Shown one piece after another: positions 45,044 through 56,400 of a stretch of DNA of 64,000 nucleotides (positions are counted from its first letter, which is position 1; every line of letters begins with the position of its first letter). The DNA is from Hydractinia symbiolongicarpus. Taxonomy: Eukaryota; Cnidaria; Hydrozoa; Anthoathecata; Hydractiniidae. The DNA lies in assembly GCF_029227915.1 (NCBI RefSeq), contig NC_079877.1:27615851-27679850 (forward strand), read 5' to 3'. Below the pieces are notes generated by a model. The model ran no database searches, was not told where the DNA came from, and was given only the letters and a program-made list of their open reading frames with translations. A program made the position numbers and the translations under genes.

Positions 45044-47410
45044 TATATACGGTAAAAAAAACAACTGAAAGCAGGGTTTTTAACTGCAAAAAATATAGGG
45101 ATGCTATTAAACTGTTCCATGTTAATTAGGGTCTCACAATCAATTACAAAGTAATAGTTGTCAATAGTTCAAGATAATAGTTCAATCTCAGGAAGTACCG
45201 AAATTTGCGCAAATTATGGGCTATTATGGGGAAATCAGGAATCAAAGAAGCGATTCTAATCCATGAAATTGTTAAACAAATGACATGATTGATGTTCTAC
45301 CAGTATGGTTTGAGCGGTTAATGTTTGTGATATTGATGTAATGGCACGAAATATAAAAAATCTTAAGTGTTATATTTACATTCAATTAGTTGTAACTTCT
45401 TAACACTTTATTTTTACTCATGTCAGTATAGGTTTTTCTGATTGAGCATAATCTGCTGCAAAAAGAGGGGGCACACAAAATTTTTTGAAAAAAGAACATC
45501 GACATCTGACCCATTATGGTGGTGGAAAGCTCGAACAAAGAAAAAGGAAAGTAATCTGGTCAAATAAAGAGACAAAACCTCTCTACAACGGATTTTATAC
45601 GAGACTGCTTTCAGCTACTAAAGTATTTTTCTTTTATAGCGTTTTTTGAAAAAAAAAGACTTACACATAGTTAATATAAAGCAACGTAAATAAACATTCA
45701 ATGAATTAAAAATTAACAAGAATTGATACATAGAGATATTTATGCAAATATAGGTATTTTATATATAAAGGTATTATATTAAAGAAATATACAATCTGTA
45801 TATTTATCTCGGATACTTCTTACATCATATTTTACTAGTTGGTTTGCTTCAAGTGACATGTTTCTTCAAGTTAAGCACGTTTCCCACTAGGTTGTGTTTG
45901 CTGTTGGATAACAAGAAAAAAGAAAAGGAAAAAAAATCTATCTATATAATCGAATTATGAATTTATCAAGTCCAAATTTTTACGCATATGGGCATCATCT
46001 GATGTTTGGCTTTAACTAGCGCAAAAATACCAATTTTTTTATATCTGGCGCTGGCGCTAACTAGCTTTAATTATGTTACCATAAGACAAAACAACGTTCC
46101 CACTAGAAAGAAAATATTTCTGGCTTTAAACGCCTAGTGGGAACCGTGCTTTAAAAGTTTTTATGAGTATATTTTCTCTAGGGAATCAAAACAACGTTAC
46201 CAAACATAAAAACTACTTATGAGACTACTTAAGATCTAAAAAAAAAACATAAGCTCGTGGGCGCAAAATGCAAATTAAAAATTTTGACTTTTACTTCAAT
46301 TTAGAAAGCAAAAATTCTTAACTTTCGTGAAACAGATTTAAAAATTTCTTTTTTTTTTTTAATATTCAGATGCTGAAGAGTAATGTCAGCCGACAAATCG
46401 TGATTTATAATAAAAAAACTAATAATTCATCTGTACCTGAGTGTCCAATGCACACTCACGCGATCATGGACCTAAAATTCACTTCAAAAAATTCGAAGAT
46501 ACATACAATAACGAAGAAATACCTTTTTACATAATAATTTCATAAAATATTACAATATAATTCGGCTTAACTTAACTTATCCGTTAAATAGTAGTAGGAA
46601 AGGCACGACAACAATTTCACGCATTTTGCGAAAAAAGCATTTGATGACATTTTCTTTCTCATTTTATACCGTTTTTAAAGGGATTTAATGTAAGCGACAT
46701 GAAATAAAGACTGCTGAAGTCGAAATTACCATATATATGAGGTAGTTCTAGGTAAACCCGAAGAAAAAATTAGTGTAATTCATTTTTTAAAAAGAAAAAA
46801 AGCCCTAATTTTTGGGGAAATCAATTTTCTCGAATTTTGCGAATAGCGAGTTCTCCAATAATTTTCACGGGAAGAAAAAATATTCGCAAAATTATAAAAA
46901 ACTCAAGAAGTCCGCAAAAAATAATTGCCCGAAAGCACATGTGCAAACAAACTTTACAGCATCAAAAATTACAAAAATTTATCTATATGAAAAAAATATG
47001 GATTAAACACTTTTCGTGCCCATTGTTTCGATTTTGTATTAGAAACAATAGGCATGCGCACTTGTTCTTGTAGGTCAAAAATATAAACAACGAGCCATAG
47101 AGGTCAAATAAATCCAATTAAAAACGAAATATTCGCTTATTAGTGAAACTTTTTTTGAACTTCGTGGTTCCAAAAAATCTTTATAGATTATAAGAGCCAG
47201 TTAACCATATGGTCATGCTTTCTTACCTATAGCAACGTGGCTTATGAACTGAAATCTGCGAAGTTTTGTAACCATTGGCAACTTATCTAGAATAAAAAAG
47301 CTAGTTAGTGACACATCAACTTGTCCAGAATCCCAATATTGATAAGTTTTCCCTTAAATGATCATTAACTAACCAAGCAATTTTCAGTAAAGGTCTGCGC
47401 GTTAAAACAG
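45044..47410. other. intergenic with one MITE, no gene recognised
   Basis: Contains the MITE at 45875-46149. The frames at 46.8-47.1 kb are AT-driven and overlap one another without motifs. Confidence 0.4.
45875..46149. mobile_element. 275-bp MITE, 17-bp inverted repeats, TTAA-like flanks
   Basis: The left end GCACGTTTCCCACTAGG and the inverse of the right end GCACGGTTCCCACTAGG differ at one base. TTAA lies at 45871-45874, directly outside the left end, and ttaa (in tttaa) lies outside the right end. Another cactag word is inside, near 46102. It is non-coding. TTAA flanks suggest a piggyBac- or Kolobok-type element. Confidence 0.7.
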
Positions 47411-50400
47411 TCATCTTAAGAAATGTTCGCTACATTCAAACATTTCCTGCAAAGCTGACTTTGCGTTCGGAATATCCCAATCTCTTCTTTGAAGAATTTC
47501 AGAACATAAGAACATATCCGATTCCCTGTCCATTGTACTGAGCCCATTTCGAATGGTTATCAACTCCTTAGAGGTGCGCAAGATAGTTGATTTTGCTAAC
47601 TTGTAAGAACTTCTTTCACTTTTGCGTAAATAGTATATCATATATCCTTCTGGAATATCTCTATACTTTACACCAATTGGAGAATCTTTAGATAGTTGAA
47701 TACTCCCCAAGAAGTTTTTTAAAGGAGAAATATGAGCATTTAAAACTTCGAGGGCTGATGGAGTTGTTTCATACGAATTTACAAGAGTTCGTATGCTCAT
47801 ATTGCTCGTAGGATCAACAACATCGATAGTTGACTTGCATACTTTTTCTGTAGAAAAATAGCCATCCTCAACCTTTGCCTGATAAAAGTGACGATCCTGA
47901 CCGATATCTTCACAAGTAAGGAATGATGAAAACTCTTCATCAATAAACAAAACATAGCGCAATTCAACTCCAGTTCTCTGAGCATGTATCTTCATGTCAA
48001 CTCGCGTAAAACTCTTTTCACAGCGCTGTAAAGTGAGGCCATCAAATTTTAACGCTGTAAGGTTCAACTTTTCAAATACACGTTTGGTGCTAGATAAAAG
48101 ATTACCAACTGAGCATTCGCCACTCTTACCAAGATAATGAAATTGGCCATGATGAACCATAAAATCATATATGACATTAGCATTTTTTGTTAAGTCACTT
48201 TTAGCATCAAATAAAATCTTTTCGATTGTATTCTCAAAGTTTTCAATGTTACTAAACGTTTTACTACTATCTGCTAAAGGTTTTAAAACTTTAATTTCTA
48301 AATGTTTATGTTCATTTGTGCAATTAGCTTTAATTAAACTAACAATATCGCTGGACGAACAACCTGCTATGAAACACATTCTACGAGGCTTATGCCGCCT
48401 TACCTCTTTCTTTAGATGTACAAACAGTTGAAAATAGGCACGCACTTTTAACTTTGATTTTCTATTTCCAATGACATGAATTTTTATTTTCTTCCAGTCA
48501 ACTCTGAGACGCACGCCAAATTCTTTATTTAACCGTTTGATGTTCTCGCCTTTTTTACCAATTATTTCCGAAAAATAGTCTGCATCCACGAAATTAATGA
48601 CGTCCAAATTTACACCAGTTTCTTTTCGATTTGGGTTAAGGATACTTCTTTCAGAATCATCATTATCACCTTGTAAATAAGAGATATCTATAAAAGTCAC
48701 TATAGAAAATGTAGTATAGTTATTTGAAATAATATGTAGTGAACGCAAGTGAAAAATTGTTTGTTGTATATGTTGTGGGCCGAGAATGTCTACATCTTGT
48801 TGTTTTAAGGTGACTTATATCAGTTTTACTGGATGTTACAGTGCAGGTAAGAAGGCAAAAATTACACTGTTGTATGACAAAGATGTGCTTTTGGTTTTCA
48901 AAAAATATGAAATGAAAAAATAAAAAAAAATACAACAAACGAGACATCGAGCTAATATAATTTGAAAACGAAAAAATTACCTGTAGTATTTTGATTATAT
49001 GGAGCATGAGCAACCCTATAATAAAGTATCAAAAATGATTAAGGGCAGAAGGTAAGATGTAGACAAGTAAAGAAAAATACATGCATCATCAACGAAGGTA
49101 CATTTTTCAAAAAGAAATGAGAATAGAACACAAGTATCTTGGAGAAATAAAAAATAAAAAAAAATAATTGGTAATTATTATTAATTTAATTTAATTTAAT
49201 TAGTAAAAAGTAATTATTTCTCATTTAAAGATCGCATTCCGAAACTTCTATGCTCTGGACTTGTTTATAAGTTTATGGGTAGTGACTGCAATGTCACCTA
49301 CTATGGCAAGTCTATTTGCCATTTTAAGGTTCACATGTCCAAACACATGGTAGTTTCGCCACTGACGGGTAAAAAGGTTAAGGTTTCGCAACCTACTGCT
49401 ATATTGCAACATATTTTGGACTCTCCTTCGTGCTCTCCACCATCCTTTGAGTCTAATAATTTTAAAGTCACGCTGAAGGAGAGTCTGCTCATTGAGCGAG
49501 ATCGACCATTCCTTAAAAGGTCGGTTAAGTCTATGCCTCTTGAGCTATTTTGACACAATTTTTTTTATACGAGTCATTAATTTAATTATTACTTTTTATT
49601 TTATTTTATAACGCGAAGAATTTGTATAATGAAATGTGTGTGATCATGCTCGCATGAAGCGGGCAAAGGCTAACATAAAAATGTCGAAAAAATAGTTGTT
49701 TTCTTTTTTTTTCTTTCTCCAAGAATAGAACAGAATTAACTCATTGCAATAAATAAATATGAGACTGGAGTCTACATTATTCAACCAGCATTTGGATTTA
49801 GTAAATAAAAAAAAGTTTTTCAATATCATCATTTTTAGTTAAGCAGTAATCACTTCACTTAAAATATGTTTTAACCAATTTGATATAAAGATTATCCAGA
49901 GCTAAAGAACATTATAAAGCTATCGCAAAAACACTTAACAGGGTTTTCGTATAGATAAAATTCAGTTTGTAAAAATCATACCTCTCGATGATTCTCATTA
50001 AATCTTTATTGTCATCAGTAGCGATATTAGCATTTTCTGACGCAATGACCAAGCTGAATATTTCAGAAAATTTTTCTGAATTCGGATTAAAACCATAATT
50101 TTTATGATCATTTGCATTTTCCATTTCCAGCAGCAAGTCGTCCTCCAAATCTCCTTTTATGCCTTCAACGATAACCTTATCAACCAACTTCTTATCTTTC
50201 CACTCCTCAATAATCGATTTCAACATGTCATCTGTCTTACCTTCCGTTGATGGGTTTTCATATTCAACAATTACCAGTTCAGCTGTACACCTCCCAAGAG
50301 ATTCTACCAAATGTTGTTTTAAAAAGTAGTCGGATTTGTCAACGAAGACACATACTCTTTCCGCTTCCATTCCTGTGAAACCAACATAATCAGTCACAAG

Positions 50401-53400
50401 AACAGATTTGCTGGGTTTATATGACTTTAAAACATCGTCTTTAATCATTTTGCGATGACTCATGTTAGAAACTGGCGTATATTCCACACACGTTTTGTCC
50501 AATAGCTTGCAAAAAATTGGTACAATTTTGGCAATATATTGATCAATGCATAAGGCCACCACATTCTTGTCGTCGTTGTACAACTTTTGTAGGACAGACA
50601 ATAAACATATACTGTAGGTTATACTCTCCAATTGCTCAATTCCCTTGATGACAGTAGACACATTTTTTTGATATAAACTGCTGCTGTTGAACTGCACCAA
50701 GACAGGGCGTTTACCATTAATATTGTGTCCAAGTTTAGTGCTTCCATTAAACCTAAATTCCGTTCTAGTGCTTTCTCCTTTTTCAGCATTTTCTAAATTT
50801 AACTTCTTAAAGAGGTAATCTAAATGACTTACACCATCTAGAGCAGGGTCAGATTTTATTTTTACATCAGGTATATAAGATTTGTTCTTGATGTCAACTG
50901 GTGTTTCAAGCGCAATGTTACCTGCGGTTGGAGTTGCTTCAATTTTCTTCATGACTTCTTTAGAAGATCGAGGGACTCGGGAACGGGACATTTTAAACGA
51001 TTCTTTCTTTTTTACTGTTTCTTTACTGTCATCATATGTGTTGACATTGTTCGCCTCTTTGACAACATCTGGTAATTCTTTATCAGTAACGGCTCTGCCT
51101 GAGATAGAAGTAATTTTTTCTTTGCCACTAAGGCTCTTTCCAGCCTCAATTTTTGCCACAGGTGTCGAGCGTTTCTGATTTTTGGCCATAATGTCGGCTG
51201 CGGCGAAGTTAGGGTGGTTAAATATGCTTGCCTGGGCCACTATTTTCCTGATACATATTGTAATCAATGCGTTAATGGCATTTGTTGTTCTCATAGTTCT
51301 ACTCAACTCGCTTTTCTTTAATCCCGTTAAATCAAACTGGTATTTTTCATGCTTGTAACTATTTTCTTGACCATCCCTGTTAAGTTTTACAAACTCTCTA
51401 TGCTTTTCCATGCTCTGGGTGATTATTAGAATTGTTGAATCTTTTATTCCTGGAATAGATTCATCTTCAATTAAATGCCTGATGCTATTTGCTTCTTCCC
51501 GATTTAACTTTTCAGCATCATATTCATCAAATATAAAGTGCACCAATACATCCTTGTTTTTCTCATATATCAATTTCATTACTCTTGACAAATTCGCACT
51601 TACATGAAGATCCATTTCTTGTTTTAGCTGAGACAGGTTTCTTGCTATAATATGAGCATTCCGTTTTTCAATCTCTTGGCAAGTTTCATCAGCTATTTCC
51701 TGAACAGTTGATTGAAACAAGCACTGATTTTCACAACACACATAATAGATCTTCACCACACCTTCTGCTTTTTCATAGAGCTGCTTCATTTTTAACTGGC
51801 CAATTACACTCTTGCCGGAACCAAATGAACCAGTCAATATTAACTTGTTTTCCGCCAACGACATTATCTCTTGTTGTTCACGTGTTAAGAACACCGTCTT
51901 AACTTGAACGCCAGTTTTACGAGACAGAGAAGGCATTTCCATCTTTCTTAAAGAAGGAAGATATACTTCAGCAGTAGCCATAAAGCCAATAGTGTGATTA
52001 AAATATGACTTCATAGTATCTTCGTAATTTGTTGGTTTTTCTTCTAGGTCATGTTCTTCTTTTAATTCTTGTACTATCTTTTGCAGGCTGTTTTTCTCCC
52101 ATTCTTCAAAAGACGTTAAACTGTTCATAACGTTGTACGAAAGTAATAGTTCTAAACAGGAATCACACAAAATTTTATTCTTTTCTCTTGAAATTTTTTG
52201 GAAAATTGAATCTGGGATTACAATCAACCCAATGTAAACGACGTTACTGTCAACTATGATTTTCCTATGGATCATCGCATGCATTTTTATATCATCAGTG
52301 CAGATTGACAAAGCCTGATTGATATCTAAAATGTCCGCATGTTCCAACACGCGAATATTAAGAAATACATGCAAAGAAGGTTCATAAACCAAAATTCGGT
52401 TGTTGCATTCACGGCTTCTTGCAGTTAAACAAAGTTTTTCTTTAACTTCAGATAGCTCATATCCTAAAAATTTTGCATGTTTGTAGCTGTCATAATCTGT
52501 CAATACCAAACTAGCAACATCACATTTGACTTTGCGGGAACACCACTTTGTAATTACATGTGCAAACTGACCAATTTGTGTATCTTTTACACAATCAACT
52601 GGCAATTTGATATGTTCTTTATAAGGGTTTTCAAAATTGCGATTTACAAAGTCACCACAACGAACATTCCATTTTTTTAAGGTAATTTCATTCTTTTCTT
52701 CATGTACAGTAAATTTCACTTTCTTTAAAGAAGAAATTTCCAAGTCTTCCAATTCGCTTATGATCGAACGCACATTGCTAGAAAGCCCATTCGCATGGCA
52801 CACCAATCCGATATTTAAAGCCGAGCTTCGATGGTCACAGGCTGCAGGGTCTAAATTACACAAATTATAAAGTTGGTAAAGAACACAACAACGACAACTT
52901 TCAGAGTTCTGTGACCAGCTTCATAACTGGCAATAAAGATAGAAGACAGTTCTGATTATCAAGTTACTTTTGTAGTATTTTAGAAGAAGTACCTTAACCC
53001 ATGAAATTTATGCACAGAACCGATGATAAATATGTTCACGCATTCGGGTGTGCGGAAAATTTTAGAAGTCAAGATTGGATTGCAGAGAAATAGAAAAAAA
53101 ATAATGCGATTAAAAATCGGTTTCTTTTTCCCGCACAAAATGAATTATGAAATTATATATCATTAACAACCACAGTAACATCAGTTTGATCGCCCTAAAT
53201 CCAACGTTAACATAAAATCAACAGTTGAAATTTTGTAAATATTTTGAAACATGTGCAATACTGATAAAAATTAACTATGCGATATAATGATTTGGGCAGA
53301 AAAAAATTTCACTAATTAAAGTACCTTAGGTTTAGTTTCCAATAATATAAACATTGTCTAGCAACGGTTACACAACATTCACACAATAATTACCATTAAC

Positions 53401-56400
53401 CCTATTCGCTCTGGACTTTTTTAACATATTTTGACCGGGGAGGCGGATTCCTAAAAATTTGGCATGCAGGTGTCTAATAGACAAATATTGAAACTCAGTA
53501 GTAGGTATCGTAGCCATGCAACATAGCATTAAGGAGTTTTTAAAAAAACCGTCAGGGGGGGGGGGGGGTCCATCGGACCGAATAGGGTTAAGCCCTTATT
53601 GGAATCAAATGTACAAAGCCAAAAGACAAGTGTTGTAGAGATCAATTTTTTTCATTTCTACAACAGCTGCTCCTTTATTCCAAACACTTTGTCAGTGCGT
53701 CACCCCAGCGATACTAATTTTTATGAAAGGCAAACAGAAACGCCAGACCATAAACATTTTTGGCATGAGAGCATTTACAGAAATTAAACCTTTTCATAAA
53801 AATAATATACAATGGCAATTTTAAAAACTTAAAACTTACCATAAGTAAATTCAGTACTTTCTATACACGCATAAGACGTGTCGTCACTCTTAACGGTAAA
53901 TTGAAAAGAAATACTTTCATCTTCTCTCGGAACTCTTTCAATATAATAATACGATTCAATAGATGTAACGGACGTGAATGGAACATTCTCCAAACTCGCA
54001 TCTGCTTTTATTTTAACATCCAACACAGATTTTTCACCTGGTATTTCGATCAAAAATCCACTTGTGTCAACTCTTTTAATGGTAGCCCTGAAAGTAGATA
54101 AAAAAGGTTGATACTAACAGCACATATGAGAATTCCGATACACAACAGTAATTTTACTACTAATACAGATTACTTTAATAAACTTAGAAGTTCACTTCAA
54201 AGTTTTACGTTCTTGCAAATAATTTGCTAACTCAACATTAAAAATTAAAAACATTTACAATGATTCTAATTGAAAGATACACTTAATCTAACTACTTGTA
54301 TTGGTTGTATAATTATCATGCTTTGAGGTATGTTTTCTACAAATTTCAAGTTACTTACATTGCAACATTCTCCTCCACATCTAAAGAGAACAAGACATAT
54401 ACATAAATACAAATTCATCATTAATAATTCGGTAATAGAAAATTTTGCATATTTGTGATCATTTTTGCATTCATTCAAGTTAAGTTCACTAGCCTAGACA
54501 AACGCTTGAAGTATAAATCTTATTTTCGTGTTGAATGCTGATTAAAGAAGGCCTGGCTTACATTATAACCACTATAGCAAGCGTTGTTGCAATAGAAAAG
54601 GTTTTTAAAAGTCACAAACTCTTACATTAGAAACATGTACTAATTAAAATACGAGGTCACTTACGCCTTTAAATTATTTTATTATAAAGTAACGCAGAAA
54701 AAAAACATAATTTAAAAAACATATTGTTTGGATTTTTTAGGCATTTAAAAAATATTTTGGATCTCCCAAACCCGTTAAAATTCCACAAATTAATAAATCC
54801 ACTGTTGCCAAAGGGTTTAGTGCAAAACAATAGAATTACGAAGCAGCTGAATTAGGTCAAAGATTTTGTTAGCATATCTACGAGTGAAAAAAAGCAACAA
54901 AATGCCAGTGCAAATTTGAAATCTTCCTGCAGCAAATTAGTTACATTGTTTAATAACAAACTGTAATCAGTAAAAACGAACCTACTGAGAATTAAATTTT
55001 AAAATCTCAATAGGTCCGGATATTTGTGTAATACATATGACCTTTGTGAATATCGATATACGTTGCGTCTTCAATTTAAACTAGCCAGGAGACCCGGCAT
55101 AGAGTTTAAAAGAGGGTAGCCAAAATATCAATAAATTTAAGCTGCACACAACTATTTCGAACAAACAGGGTACGAATACGAATAAAAATCAGAACAAATA
55201 AAAAGATCACCTGCAACACAAAAACATGGGTGTATGAATTATAAAACTACAACCTCGCTGTGTGAAATTTATTCTGAAGGAACCACCGCCTACTAGTTTT
55301 TTGCGTATTTATTTATTGGACATCTGTCAAAATATCTAGATCCCATACCTCTCAGAGCCTAAGATATTGACCATTACCAGAAACTACCATGTAAATTTCT
55401 ATGAAATTCCTACTATCGTCTTATAATCGGCAATATAGAAGTATAGCTTTTTGTGTATTGCCTAGCAAAGAGCCGGATTCAATCCGTAGTGTTCATAGTG
55501 ACTAGAACTGAGAGCCGCAGTTAAACCCAGTACATTATGTGAAAAACTTTATTTAATCAAAAGGAATCATACTGTGAAATTTGGACAAGTGATTAATCCG
55601 ATATCCCGATTTATTTCTAATTTTTAAGTTCGTCAAATCCTGCACATAATTATTCGAAATTAAAAATGACAAGCTCATTGGCTTTTAATACATTTTTGTT
55701 AGTTTCCTCTGGGTCAACATCAGCTGTTTGCAGCCATTGTAATTTTAACCTGCATTACTAAATGTAGTAGTGGTAGTAGCAGCTTTGGCAAGGACACAGA
55801 TAAAATTAATTTTATGACTACAAAAGTGTATTCATTAAAAAATATTCCGATTTTATTATCCGGTTCGAGAAATCTCTTATAATAATACCGAGTGTGTGTG
55901 TGTCTGTCCGTCTGTCTGTAACAGGCAAAGTGGATGAGTTTATTTTCCTTTGATATCGCCGAAAATACTGCATGTTTTTTTACAAGAATAAAAAAAATTC
56001 CAACAAGGCTATTCATTATTTCTAAGTTTATATTGTTCTAAACAAATGGCTTATTGTTTTTGGTCTAATATCTCACTCTGACATTCTTATAAATCATATT
56101 CTTATTAAAAAAAGCGTTCGTGTCTTTTTGCAGAGAAAAGCCGCGAGTTTTTGTTTGTTTACATTTTAAATCATGTGATCAAAATAAAACAATTTTATTT
56201 GCTGAACAAAATCACGTGATTAAAACAAAGTAACTCTAATCGTCAGAAAATCCAAGTTTCCCTTGACGACCAAAGCAGACGTAAGATTTTGATATTCAGG
56301 AAGGTGAACGAAGGAAGTAGGTTGCTTGATATATACATTTACAAATATTAAAGAAAAATATAATCTATATGTTGTAGCACTTTCTCTAATTTTGTTTAAG

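Noticed and set aside
47797-47985. Separate small gene antiparallel or overlapping the KH exon
   Set aside because: It is a frame shadow of the KH-protein exon.
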